Source of the DNA: Isoetes taiwanensis | Taxonomy: Eukaryota; Streptophyta; Lycopodiopsida; Isoetales; Isoetaceae | Direction: 5' to 3' | NCBI GenBank assembly: GCA_021234155.1 | Contig: JAJEKV010000207.1 | Span: forward strand, 560,001-624,000 | Length of the DNA stretch: 64,000 bases | In this document: one piece after another, positions 1 through 12,264 of the stretch | Layout: each line of letters starts with the position of its first letter | How positions within the stretch are numbered: position 1 is the stretch's first letter | Program-made: the position numbers and the translations under genes | The notes under the pieces: model-generated | What the model was told of the DNA's origin: nothing | The model's input: only the letters and a program-made list of their open reading frames with translations | Database searches by the model: none

Positions 1-33
1 ATAGCCTTAGATCACCTTATATCCAAAACAAAA

Positions 34-208
34 ATGTCGGAAGAAACAGAGCATGCATCTGAAACAGGATTCACCTAGACGTTTTTCCAGTAGCGTAATA
101 CTCCTTTGCCGAGCAAAAAAAAAAAAAGCAAACCTGTGTGGCAAAATAGAAGGAGGTGAATAAAAACATACTTCTCTGAATAAGCAAAGACCTCTGAAAT
201 AAAACAAG
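34..208. repeat. Dispersed repeat R1, copy 1
   Basis: Bases 34-120 recur almost unchanged at 11077-11169, and bases 130-205 recur at 26850-26925. The shared sequence includes an A-run and the phrase cctttgccgagc. A third block is shared only by the other two copies (10858-11075 and 26932-27145), so this copy is partial. No coding capacity is visible; function unknown. Confidence 0.75.
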
Positions 209-270
209 GTGCTACGCACGAGGGGTTGCCCTCCAGTGCCGCGAAAGTGTGCTTTCGTGGTTTCTATCAT

Positions 271-1060
271 TTTGTGTCGGGTCCCTTTTGTTCATAGGGT
301 GTCTTTTTCTTAGGGTAGGAGTTTTGTTTATGAAGCTATGAAGGTCAATTTATAGAACTGAGGGAGGAAAGAATAATACTTCAAAGTAATTTACATAATT
401 GATATTGTGCAACGAATATGATTTACGGGTACTTGAGATATAGGACGGGCACAGTGAACAAAGTGTTGCACTATGATTTAAGATACATAAAAGCAAGTTA
501 CGATAAATTTAGGCGTTGACATTGTTATTAGTTTTTACGCGACGTTCTTGCATTTCACCTCACGTTCTTGAATTTTACCTCGTAATGACAAACTTATTGG
601 CTATTTAGTTGATGAATTATCTTCCGTAAATTTATCAAACAAACCTGGCACAAAGTGCACAAAGTGCATGACCACAGACAAAAGCTACAGCCATAATGAG
701 TGTCAAATGCAAACAGTAGGCTCTGAAGAAAAATCTGAAAGGCAAAAGCGAGAAGATTGCACATTTGAGAAGAGTGCTAATTTGTGCAATGCAGTGAAAG
801 TGAAAGATTGCCTATTTGAGAATATACCTCATAATATCCTTGGGCCTGCAAACTAGGATGTGATTATAGCCTCTATTAATACCTGCTTTGCACCATAATG
901 ATTTTGCAACTGTAATTCCTGCAATTCTAACCTTATTGGTTTGTACAAATACTATATAGAACATAGAATAATAAAATCATAAGCCAATGTAGTCAATGTT
1001 GATTTGCTGTACATTTGGAAAAGTTTAAGAAATCCCAGGTTAATCAATTTATATTGAATG
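271..1060. other. AT-rich spacer without recognisable gene
   Basis: A short open frame (668-856, plus) has no motif I recognise and no splice or promoter context. I see no RNA gene or repeat shared with the rest of the window here. Confidence 0.4.
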
Positions 1061-1067
1061 GACGTAC

Positions 1068-1158
1068 CAGTATGCGCCATGACAACGATTTGATCTTCTA
1101 CTGCAATGCTCATTGCGCGGATCATTAACCTTGAGAGTGAGCCAAAATCCAACCTAGG
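1068..1158 (-). pseudogene. Orphan exon candidate, unknown protein
   Basis: A 91-bp minus-strand stretch is bounded by a good acceptor (CTACAG before base 1158) and donor (ACTG then GTACGT below base 1068). It encodes about 30 residues, including LSRLMIRAMSIAVEDQIVV, which reads like real protein rather than chance frame. No neighbouring exon could be joined to it, and I do not recognise the family. It may be a captured or left-behind exon. Confidence 0.3.
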
Positions 1159-1167
1159 CTGTAGAAG

Positions 1168-1670
1168 CATCTGTAGAGCTCAGTAGCTAAAGCTCGTGTT
1201 TTCTTTTATAGGAGGACTTTCAACATATAGTTTTATGTTTTACCTCAAGCATTTGAGCTAAGAGGTCTAAAGGTTCGAATGGGCAAGAAGCCGATGAGTG
1301 CTTGTCGGGTGCAGAAGAGCCAGAACCCTTAACGGCCCTGTGTTTATCTTTTCTTTGTACTGATTTTCAACGGATAGAACATTTATCAAGACCGAAGCTG
1401 AACCTTGAGCTCCAAGTGTAGGCAAGCCGAGCTGAGTTGAGCGAATTGGGCTCTCGTCAATTCCTTGAAATAACAGGACAACCATGGCAGTGCCAGTTAG
1501 CCAGTTTGCACACTGGCCGCCCAGCAACACTGGCGGCCGCCAGTTTACAAGCAACAATAAGTTTGGAGCAGTTCCTGGCATATCCTAGTCATATTCCAGC
1601 ATATACTTAGGATATGCCGAAAACCCACATGAGCAAGGGTTTGCCCCCCAGGGGCAACCCAAAAAGAAGC
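1168..1670 (+). mobile_element. SINE-like composite element
   Basis: The left part contains tRNA-like words: an A-box-like gagctcagtagctaaagc near 1174 and a B-box-like ggttcgaat at 1272-1280. Their spacing (~95 bp) is longer than in a tRNA. The right end carries two small stem-loops, a gcatat/atatgc pair and ttgcccc/ggggcaa, then an A-run. The same right end recurs at 2757-2850, 7030-7145, 10745-10857 and 26770-26852. A tRNA-derived SINE is my best reading; a non-autonomous element with a structured 3' end is also possible. Confidence 0.4.
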
Positions 1671-2288
1671 ATTGTTACATGGTTCTACATTGTCAAGTCT
1701 ATAGCCACAACCAAGTTAATTGAAATTTAATTTAATCTGCAGTCTAATCTAAATTGTTTATTCCGGAGGTGTGGGCATGAGTCGGGACCGTTGATGGGTC
1801 GATAGAGGTATCGAGTATCACCGATGCTTGTTCAGAAGGTGCAATCCCACATATTTTGCACCTGCACAAGATGAAGCATAAATACGTCCCTTCCTCTTCA
1901 CTCCACAATTCAGATCTGCCTCTTCTCCTTCCAGATCTACTGCAATTTGTGGAGGATTTATCGCTTCAACTTGTGGGTTTTTGATTCCACTGTAGATATG
2001 TAGCCTGTGGCAGCACAAAATATGCAAGTTCCCAATCCATAAGTAGCCATCAATATGCAGCTTAGGCATGTGCCACGATGCCATGAATCCAAGCCCTATT
2101 GTTGAGACTTGTGCTTTTATATATGAATGTGCACAATATGGTAGAGTTCCTCCATTTTACAACCCGCATACTTGATAAAGAGCAAGATGTCCAGCCTCCA
2201 TGAAACATAAGACAGAAAGAAGGAACTTAGCATAGTGTTAAGCAATTCTACAACTGTCATGATTTAAGATATATCTTGTAAAGCAAAG

Positions 2289-5200
2289 CGGCAAAGAAAT
2301 AGGAACCCATTTCAGAAGAGGAACCAAAGGAAGAAATTTTTATGGAAGAAATTTCTGCCCAAAGGAAAGAAAGATAAATCATCCAAGCCCTAGAGAGATA
2401 ATACAGATGTAAGCAAAAACGGGTTCAGAAATGCAAAAGATTTTGACTTCGGGCATCAGCAGAGCTCAAATCTGTTCAATAAGATGGCATCAAGTCTCAG
2501 AGTATTCGACATGGGTTTTCCACTGGTTCTTCAGCGCTAGAGCAGCAATGCAGTGCCCCTTTGCGGCAATGAAGAAATATGGCCCATGTTTCAGGTAGAT
2601 TCTAGCAGGCTCAAGATGAATAGAAGTGCCAGAGTCAGATCTGCAACTGCCATCGCCATGGCTGCAGCTGTGCAAGAATCTATTCCTGAACAACCAGTTA
2701 GCCGGTTTCCAAAGTGGCTGCCCAATAACAGCGGCCACCGCCAGTTTACACCCTATAGTAAGTTTAGAGCAATCATTGGCATATTCTTGGCCTATACTAG
2801 CATATACCTAGAATATACCATAAGCCCACATCTACAAGGGCTTGCGCTGCTGGCGAAGCGCCGATCGGGGGCGCTCGCTGGCGCCTCGGGCGCTGTTAGG
2901 CGTCAAGGCTGTGATGAAGGGTGGCGCCTGGGAGGTGCACTGATGGGTGGCGCTTGGGAGTTTGTGAGGCACCTCCCTGACCGACTTCCCTGACCGCTTT
3001 CTCTGAGCGCCGCCTTCCCTGCGCGCCTGGGTTATTGGTGTTCGGGCCTATTGGAGGCGCTTGTTTTCCCTTGGTGATTGCCCGTGGTCACCGCCTTCCG
3101 TTAGCCAGCTGCTACGTGGGTTTAGGGAATTGGCTTTGTTCTCGGTGGCGGCTCTTATGGTCTAGTGGTTTGATCGAGCTCCTTCAATTGGGTCAAGACG
3201 GATCTTTGCACCAAAGCATCTATTTGCCCCGGTTTTAGTGAGAAGATGGAGACTTAAGCGCGGCGTAGGTTGGACGATCCCCGGACCCACCGTGTGAAGA
3301 GGTTCTGCCGGGGCGTTTGGTGAAGTTTTGTTTGTTGGAGGTATGCTTGTTGCTTTTTGGCAATAGCATGGATTTTTGGATATGTAGTCATCCTGGCAAC
3401 AGTTTTTTCCCAGGTGGTTTTTAATCTGGGCCGGGGTGATTATGTTTTATTGTGTTTGTAAGGGCTTCGGCCCATGTTCTGGTAAGGGACTTCGGTCCCG
3501 TCTTGTACTTGTGGTCCCATAGCCCGATTGGGCTCCGTGGACGTTAAAAGTTTCTTCCTTCCTTCCTTCCCCCTAGGGGCAACAAAAAAAAAAACAAAGT
3601 AGCAAACTTAACAAATTATATATCTCAACCTATTGACATATTGAATCCTAGTTTCAACTTTGCATATAATTGCTTTACAAAATAAGTCCAACAACATGAC
3701 ATCACTTAACATCAAATGGCAATAACATTAGAAGCTAACATGTTATGCTTTCCACGAAATTTGCTTTAGGAATCTTATTGGGGGTTGGATCTTTGTTTTA
3801 AATTGAGCTAAAATCGTTGTTTGTTTTCACGTGCAACTTAGCTAAAGTCCATGTTAAGGATCAACTTTAGAGCATGCTTAATGTTTTTATTGAGATTACA
3901 AATTCAGCGAGAATTTTGATCTGTTTTACGCAAGAAAACATATTTATCTTCACACAACATGGACACCAGAATCAAAGGCAATGAGACGTTTTTTTTGTGA
4001 TCACAATGCCTTGCTTTTGCACATTTTTAACTGTTAAAAAGAATAGGGGCTCCTTAGTATCCAACCAATTTACGAGACATGCATGTGTTATTCCATAGTC
4101 CTACCCCATTCATCTTACATTCACATCCTCACGAGAACTTGATGGCCAAATAGCATACAAACATTTGTTGTTATAAAGATAGATAGATACAGTTTTTAAT
4201 AAAGCATTGTATCAGTCTTATTGTTCATATGATAATGAAAATATTATTTTTTCTTAATACATGGAACTCATAATAAATACAGTCAGCACTATAACAACCT
4301 CTTTACATTTTCTGTCGAGCACTTTCCATCCAAAAAAGTTGTCAATTTCTTGAACTTTTAATAAGTATTCTCGAGTTTGGCAGGTGATTTTTTTCTTGGA
4401 ACGCTCTGTGAAACTTGCACTTTAAATACTGTTTCATGCCATATAAAAGGTGCTTGATGCATACCCTTTATGCAAGCACACCAATGGCATACTTCTACAG
4501 ATGAGCCACTTGAAAAATCCTACATTCAAAAATTCCTTCAAACTTGTGTAGCATAGTTTACGGTCATTGCTGTATGTGGTATACTAATTCAATGAATATG
4601 TTACAATTCAAGGGGGCATTAGCTACTTATCGTCCTTGAAGTGTTGTGAAGTAATGCTGTAAGCAGGCACTCTGCACATATTTGTGATAGCCTGTTGCAA
4701 TACAAAGTTGTTAAAACCACCCAAATTATATAACAATCTGAAGAGGTGCATACTTTGAATCACGCATCCTAGGGCCCCCATCTAGGCCACCACTGCCTCC
4801 ATAAAGTTTTATTATGCATGCAACATCCCAAAGAGGCGGCAAATAAGAAGTATCTTACAGATCTTCCAAATTTAACATTAGTAAAATAACTCATGTACCA
4901 ATGAAACAAGGTAAACCAGCCGAGATATTATATATATATAAATATATTTATCAATGGCCAACTGAAGCCTTGGCTTGGCCACCTTCCAGGTTAATAGCAA
5001 GGATAATTCTTCAAAAGTCGGACAAAATTACTGGCCAAAAGAGCCAAATTGGGCAAGAATCCTGGTCCATTCGGTCTTACGCAGGATGACGGTTTGTGGT
5101 CTTGAGTTGCATGAGAATAGTGGTTCCCCTTTTTTGTATAATAATTGCCGAATATGTTGGAATAGCCTACCCATTTATGTCACACAACCTTTACTTTCCT

Positions 5201-6522
5201 TTTCATCTGTGCCTTGAATTTGAACTTGAGCAAAGCGAGTAGCAATTGTATTTACAAAATTCCCCACATCCATCACAATAAACAACAAACCACAGGCCAC
5301 CATCTGCCACAGAAGAACATTTGTCAACATCATAAAAGAAGCACACGTATGGCAACAAATCTTTGTCACTCACCTGCCATTCTGAAACTTCCTCCATAAC
5401 TGCTGTTCTTAGCAAGCAACAACAATAAAAAACTGAAATGCCTAGAAACAGTTGAGAACTGTCATACTCATACAAGAAAACTGTGAACAGATACATGTCA
5501 CAATAAATCATATATGATGAAATCTTCTCATGAAACCAAAACAAAATCTTCCTATGTAAAACCATAAAAACACATCCAACATACATACGCATGTGCACAC
5601 AACACACAAGCACGCGCGCGCGCACACATAAAAGCATTAAGGATAGAGCAGTTAAAGTCTACCTGCAGAACAAAAAGAACATGATAAAGCAGCAAGAGCT
5701 GATCTTTAACTCCTGTTACCCCATACCACATCCATCCTCCCAGCCTGAGATGGCCAAAACGACTTCTTAGTTAATCTTCAGGATAAGAGAAAAACTCAAC
5801 GACCTGTTAATTGATAGTTCTAAAAAACTACTGTAATATAGCCATAAGTACTACCATAATAGCAAATTACAAGTTTAACCTAACGAATGGTTTGTTAGAC
5901 AATTAGTATTGAATAGCAAAGGTTCAAGGCAATTGCGAGATAATGGATCTTTGGAATATGATATTGGTTATATTCGTTTTCGTTTATACCTTTCAAGCAC
6001 AAAGGATAGCAAGCAAAGGCGAGGGACCAAATCTAGCAAATCCACAGATTTAAAGCTTCCCGCATTTCTTCGCTACAATTTTGAATATGTGCAAGCCATA
6101 TTAAGTGATATGGACTTTAAAAGATAAAATTAAAATCAAGCGAGATATGTAAAACATATGAAGAGAACTTGGCTAATAGCTAGATTGCACAATTTGGAGG
6201 AATTAACCCGAGCACATAGGGACCAAAGACTCATTACTTTAACTAATTGTGACTCCATTAAAATATGGCCAACTCTATATACAGAAGGAGGTATTTATAT
6301 TAAAAACACAACCTTCCCTAGTGCAATTCGAGTATAGAGACGTTGTCTTTGATAGTGATTTTGGAGCAGCATAGTGAGTCCTTGCATTATAGCCCATATC
6401 AGGAACAGTCGCACGCCCAACTAGAATAATCCAAAACAGCCAAAAGTATGTGCCCCAAGCACCGTAGCGCCATAGCCAGAGCTGCTGGTGGAAGGATCTT
6501 AAGCACTGGGCAGTAGGAGACT
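2289..6522. repeat. Tandem segmental duplication, unit 1
   Basis: First of three head-to-tail copies of a ~3.7-kb unit. It begins at ggcaaagaaat (2289; compare 6523). Apart from a ~720-bp insertion at 2851-3572 it runs collinear with 6523-10250. It contains a decayed coding-looking stretch near 2340-2720, the hairpin 3' end of the SINE-like family, and ~2.9 kb of AT-rich DNA with no gene I can identify. Differences from unit 2 cluster at CAG and CTG words, especially at 5050-5520 and 5900-6240. Confidence 0.85.
2851..3572 (+). mobile_element. 5'-truncated LINE-like insertion
   Basis: Unit 2 reads straight through from gggcttg to cccctaggggc, whereas here ~720 bp intervene, so unit 2 is the empty site. 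The insert is GC-rich and plus-oriented. It ends in ccgtggacgttaaaag followed by a (TTCC) tail. Minus-strand loci at 42054-42092 and 45191-45220 share the gtggacg-taaaa signature with a different tail (ATTCT), which suggests one retroposon family 3' end. No reverse transcriptase is present, as expected for a short 5' truncation. Confidence 0.6.
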
Positions 6523-9500
6523 GGCGGCAAAGAAATGGAAACCTATTTCAGAAGAGGAACCAAGAAATGGGAACCCATTTCAGAAGAGAACCAAGGAGCA
6601 AAGAGGGGTTTCTTTTTTTGAAGAAATTTCTGCCCAAAGAAAAGAAAGATAAATCATCCAAGACCCAGGCTAGAGGTAATACAGATGTAAGCATAGACGG
6701 GTTCATAAATGCTAAAGATTTTGACTTCTGGCATCAGCAGAGCTCAAATCCGTCCAATAAGACGGCGATCAAGTCTCAGAGTGTTCGAAATGGGTTTTCC
6801 ACTGGTTCTTCAACGCTAGAGCAGCAAAGCAGCGCCCCTTTGTGGCAACGAAGAAATATGGCCCCTGTTTCAAGTAGATTCTAGCAGGCTCAAGATGAAC
6901 AGAAGTGCCAGAGTCAGATCTGCAACTGCCATCGCCATGGCTGCAGCTGTGCAAGAATCTATTCCTGAACAACCAGTTAGCCGGTTTCCAACTGCCCAAT
7001 AACAGCGGCCAGCGCCAGTTTACACCCTATAGTAAGTTTGGAGCAGTCATTGGCATATTCTTGGCCTATACTAGCATATACCTAGAATATACCATAAGCC
7101 CACATCTACAAGGGCTTGCCCCCCTAGGGGCAACCCAAAAAAAAAACAAAGTAGCAAACTTAACAAATTATATATCTCAACCTATTGACATATTGAATCC
7201 TAGTTTCAACTTTGCATATAATTGCTTTACAAAATAAGTCCAACAACATGACATCACTTAACATCAAATGGCAATAACATTAGAAGCTAACATGTTATGC
7301 TTTCCACGAAATTTGCTTTAGGAATCTTATTGGGGAGGGGGGGGGATCTTTGTTTTAAATTGAGCTAAAATCGTTGTTTGTTTTCACGTGCAACTTAGCT
7401 AAAGTCCATGTTAAGGATCAACTTTAGAGCATGCTTAATGTTTTTATTGAGATTCTTTCTTACAAATTCAGCGAGAATTTTGATCTGTTTTATGCAAGAA
7501 AACATATTTATCTTCACACAACATGGACACCAGAATCAAAGGCAATGAGACGTTTTTTTGTGATCACAATGCCTTGCTTTTGCACATTTTTAACTGTTAA
7601 AAAGAATAGGGGCTCTTTAGTATCCAACCAATTTACGAGACATGCATGTGTTATTCCATAGTCCTACCCCATTCATCTTACATTGCACATCCTCACGAGA
7701 ACTTGATGGCCAAATAGCATACAAACATTTGTTGTTATAAAGATAGATAGATACAGTTTTTAATAAAGCATTGTATCAGTCTTGTTGTTCATATGATAAT
7801 GAAAATGTTATTTTTTCTTAATACATGGAACTCATAATAAATACAGTCAGCACTATAACCACCTCTTTACATTTTCTGTCGAGCACTTTCCATCCAAAAA
7901 AGTTGTCAATTTCTTGAACTTTTAATAAGTATTCTCGAGTTTGGCAGGTGATTTTTTTCTTGGAATGCTCTGTGAAACTTGCACTTTAAATACTGGTTCA
8001 TGCCATATAAAAGGTGCTTGATGCATACCCTTTATGCAAGCACACCAATGGCATACTTCTACAGATGAGCCACTTGAAAAATCCTACATTCAAAAATTCC
8101 TTCAAACTTGTGTAGCATAGTTTACGGTCATTGCTGTATGTGGTATACTAATTCAATGAATATGTTACAATTCAAGGGGGCATTAGCTGGTTATCGTCCT
8201 TGAAGTGTTGTGAGGTAATGCTGTAAGCAGGCACTCTGCACATATTTGTGATAGCCTGTTGCAATACAAAGTTGTTAAAACCACCCAAATTATATAACAA
8301 TCTGAAGAGGTGCATACTTTGAATCACGCATCCTAGGGCCCCCATTTAGGCCACCACTACCTCCATAAAGTTTTATTATGCATGCAACATCCCAAAGAGG
8401 TGGCAAATAAGAAGTATCTTACAGATCTTCCAAATTTAACATTAGTAAAATAACTCATGTACCAATGAAACAAGGTAAACCAGCCGAGGTATTCTATATA
8501 AATATATTTATCAATGGCCAACCGAAGCCTTGGCTTGGCCACCTTCCAGGTTAATAGCAAGGATAATTCTTCAAAAGTCGGACAAAATTACTGGCCAAAA
8601 GAGCCAAATTGGGCAAGAATCACGGGTCCATTCAAGTCTTTGCGAGGATGGCGGTTTGTGGTCTTGAGTTGCCGAATAGTGGTTCCCCTTTTTTTGTATA
8701 ATTCTTTGCGAATATCTTTGGAATAGCCTACCCATTTATGTCACACAACCTTTACTTTCCTTTTCATACATGCCTTGAATTTGAACTTGAGCAAAGCGTA
8801 GCAATTGTATTTACAAAATTCCCCACATCCATCACAATAAACAACAAACCCACGGGCCACCATCGCCCGCGGAAGAACATTTGTCAACATCATAAAAGAA
8901 GCACCGTATGGCAACAAATCTTTTGTCACTCACGCCATTACGAAACTTCCTCCATAGCTTCTACGTTCTCGACAAGCAACAACAATAAAAAGCTGAAATG
9001 CCTAAAGCGGTTGAGAACCGTCATACTCATGCAAAAAAGCGTGAGCGAGATACATATCGCGTAAATCATATATGATGAAATCTTCTCATGAAACCAAAAC
9101 AAAATCTTCCTATGTAAAACCATAAAAACACATCCAACATACATACGCATGTGCACATAACACACAAGCACGATAGAGCAGTTAAAGTCTACCTGCAGAA
9201 CAAAAAGAACAGGATAAAGAAGCAAGAGCTTACCTTTAACTCCTGCTGTTTCACCCCATACCACATCCATCCTCCCAGCCTGAGATGGCCAAAACGACGA
9301 CTTCTTAGTTAATCTTCAGGATAAGAGAAAAACTCAACGAACTGTTAATTGATAGTTCTAAAAAACTACTGTAATATAGCCATAAGTACTACCATAATAG
9401 CAAATTACAAGCGAACCTAACGAATGGTTTGTTAGACAATTAGTATTGAATAGCAAAGGTTCAAGATAGAATTGCAGAGATAATGGATACTGGAATATCA

Positions 9501-10250
9501 TATTGGTTATATTCGTTTTTCGTTTATACCTTTCAAGCACAAAGGATAGCAAGCAAAAGGCGAGGATGAAATCTAGATCAGTCACAGATTTAAAGCTTCG
9601 CATTCTTTGCTACAATTTTGAATATGTGCAAGCCATATTAAGTGATATGGACTTTAAAAGATAAAATTAAAATCAACTGAGATATGTAAAACATATGAAG
9701 AGAACTTGGCTAATAGCTAGATTGCACAACTTGGAGGAATCCAGAACCCGAGCACATAGGGACCAGCACTCATTACTTTAACTAATTGTGACTCCATTAA
9801 AATATGGCCAACTCTATATACAGAAGGAGGTATTTATATTAAAAATACAACCTTCCCTAGTGCAATTCGAGTATAGAGACGTTGTCTTTGATAGTGATTT
9901 TGGAGCAGCATAGTGAGTCCTTGCATTATAGCCCATATCAGGAACAGTCGCACGCCCAACTAGAATAATCCAAAACAATAAAAGGCACTCATGTAACTTC
10001 TGCTCTGTAAGAACAATTTGAAATCTCATCTAATTACCTGTTTGCGCCCACAACTAGGTGGCCTTGAATGCCCCACCATTGCACTTCAGAGTCGGTCGTG
10101 ATTGGCTATGGTGGGTGCTACGGAAGCATAATGGCTCTTACGATTAGAGACTAGGCATAACCATTTCTGATAAAAGTATGTGCCCCAAGCATTGTAGCGC
10201 CATAACTTGAGCTGGCGGTGGAAGGATCTTAAACCGGGCGTGGGAGACCG
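6523..10250. repeat. Tandem segmental duplication, unit 2
   Basis: Second copy of the ~3.7-kb unit. It lacks the LINE-like insert of unit 1 but has its own ~165-bp insert (about 9985-10170) in a sequence that unit 1 reads through. A short direct repeat (aagaaatgggaaccc) near 6525-6595 is seen here and in unit 3 but only once in unit 1, so units 2 and 3 are probably sisters. Several CAG/CTG words of unit 1 appear here as CGG, CCG or CG (8610-8720, 8840-9070). Confidence 0.85.
6567..6884 (+). pseudogene. Coding-looking stretch inside each tandem unit, unknown
   Basis: About 105 residues are open in unit 2, starting MGTHFRREPRSKEGF. The stretch is lysine-rich, then Ser/Gln-rich, with amino-acid-like composition. 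Unit 1 (from ~2300) and unit 3 (from ~10260) carry the same sequence with frameshifts. Downstream the frame can be followed in another register (MNRSARVRSATAIAMAAAVQ in unit 1). I do not recognise the protein. It may be an exon carried along with the repeat. Confidence 0.25.
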
Positions 10251-10857
10251 GGATAAAGAAAAAGGAACCTATTTTGAGGAAGAGGAACCAAGAAATGGGA
10301 ACCCATTTAAGAAGAGAACCAAAAGCAAAAGGGGGTTTTTTTGAAGAAATTTACGCCCAAAGGAAAGAAAGATAAATCATCAAGACGGGCTAGAGGTATC
10401 TACAGATGTAAGCATAGAAGGGTTCATAAATGCTAAAGATTTTGACTTCGGCATCGGTAGAGCTCAAATCCGTCCAATAAGGCCGGCCGATCAAGTCTCA
10501 GGCGTTCGAAATGGGTTTTCCACCTGGTTCTTCCGGCCGCAGCAAAGCGCGCCCTTTGTGAAACGGAAGAAATATGGCCCCATTTCAAGTAGATTCTAGC
10601 AGCTCAAGATGAGCGAAGTGCGGTCGGATCCAAATCGCCATCGCCATGGCCATGGTGCGGTGCAAGAATCTATTCCTGGACAACCACTTAGCCGGTTTCC
10701 AAGCAGGCTGCCCAACAATAGCGGCCACCGCCAATTTACACCCTATAGGAAGTTTTGAGCAGTCATTGGCATATTCTTGGTATATATTAGTATATACCTA
10801 GTATATGCCATAAACCCACATCAACAAGGGCTTGCCCCCCTAGGGGCAACCCAAAAA
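10251..10857. repeat. Tandem segmental duplication, partial unit 3
   Basis: Matches the first ~600 bp of units 1 and 2 and stops at the hairpin-plus-A-run end (gcccccctaggggcaaccc), after which dispersed repeat R1 begins. It is the most diverged copy, and its changes follow the same CAG/CTG to CG pattern: agcactgggcagtag in unit 2 is aaccgggcgtggg here. Confidence 0.8.
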
Positions 10858-11170
10858 CCGGAAAGAATGTTATCACATTTCAAAGTTCCAGATTCTCTCA
10901 ACTAAAGAAAGTCACTTTTTCATAACAACTGTAGAAATAACACTTAACAGCTAATTTGCATCCATTCCAATATTGAAAGTCCATCTTCTGAAAGTGCCAG
11001 AATTGCTAATAAGAGGAGCTTGAAATTTTCCAAGTGCTCGTACACTCTTAGGGAACAAAACGCTTAATTCCTTGTAAAAACGTCGGAAGAAACAGAGCAT
11101 GCATCTGAAACAGGATTCACCTAGACGTTTTTCCAGTAGCGTAATACTCCTTTGCCGAGCAAAAAAAAAT
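10858..11170. repeat. Dispersed repeat R1, copy 2
   Basis: 10858-11075 matches 26932-27145 with few differences, and 11077-11169 matches 34-120. This copy shows the two blocks adjoin in the parent repeat. Both this copy and the one at 26.9 kb directly follow the SINE-like hairpin end, which suggests the two sequences travel together. Confidence 0.75.
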
Positions 11171-11990
11171 AAGGTGCTATGCACGGAGGGTTGCCCTCCA
11201 TGGTCGAAGGGTGAAGTGGCTTAAATCATACTGCAAAGTCATGTTTTGACAATCAACCAAAATTGCTACTTTAAAACAATAGAATATTTGATACCACGAC
11301 TTTATGAGGATTGGCCTGAAAAAATCTTTAATGGTCGGCATGGAACAAGGATGGCAGAAGCATAAGGACAAGTCTAATAGAGGAGAGAATGGAAATACAT
11401 GTTTTGTCAGCATAGAAATGAGAGAACTTCTAAAAAAGAAACCAAATGTATACAATCAACCCTTGCCCTTGGTAAAAAATGAGCTACTCTTTAAATAGTT
11501 CAACCTATGCTTATGAGTTTTAGATAATAAATCATCATGCACATCTTGTCCATCCAAGCAATTGCATTCATTTGACCACAGATTCATTTCAACTGCAAAA
11601 TCAACACTATGAAGCACATTAACATTATATAAAGCAAGTGTTTGTCGAAATAGAAGGTATTTGACCATAGTTTCAATTTTATTTCACTGTAAATAGTATC
11701 ACATTGTGGCCAGTAAATGTTCTTTGTTTTGTTGCATGTGCTCTTGCAACAGAAGCAGAAAAATGAAAAAACTAATTTAAATAGACAAATGCACATGAAT
11801 CTTCTCCATTCATCTTCATTGAGGTTTTATAAAGCAGATTTTTACATTGTTGATATTCAATTAACTTTCTCTTCCATATGCCAGGGACGTTTTGGAGGGA
11901 AATTTGCTTCCCAACGCAGGTTAGCAACAGCAAATTGGCTGGTTGGCCTTTTGTAACAAAAAAGGTTGGCACTCATTAGGCATGATGCTG
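11171..11990. other. AT-rich spacer
   Basis: Several short frames overlap on both strands, with no motif, splice pattern or repeat match I can support. Confidence 0.4.
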
Positions 11991-11993
11991 ATA

Positions 11994-12248
11994 TCATAGC
12001 ATATACTTTTGCAAACAACCGGGAATGACAACCACACAGACATAATGTTCCTCTGCGACTACAATGCCATAAACATGTCGCATTGAATCAAGAAATAAAT
12101 GGGCTTCATCCACTAAACATGCATGGCTGCAGGCAGCAAGAATTGAAAGAAATGTGACTGCATCTGGCTTCAGGCCTTCATGTTGCATTTGATAAGCAAG
12201 ACTTACCACCCTTTTTCCATCTCCGTGCCATGCACATCCAGCAATCAT
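11994..12248 (-). pseudogene. PPR (PLS-class) protein fragment
   Basis: One open stretch of ~84 residues contains a pentatricopeptide repeat (LKPDAVTFLSILAACSHACL) followed by the start of a second repeat with the family's GI-x-x-x-x-EHYVC. PLS-class PPR proteins bind organellar RNA and often direct C-to-U editing; they normally have ten or more repeats. Here only about 1.5 repeats remain. The expected MVDLLGRAG region after EHY is degraded, and no upstream repeats are found on the minus strand. It is a gene fragment, adjacent to a dispersed repeat that may have carried or truncated it. Confidence 0.7.
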
Positions 12249-12264
12249 TACATTCCATGTAAGC

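Noticed and set aside
1267-1581. 104-codon minus frame
   Set aside because: Lies across the SINE-like element with no motif; chance frame.
5203-5637. 144-codon cysteine/valine-rich minus frame
   Set aside because: Built on GT-rich low-complexity DNA and not preserved in tandem unit 2.
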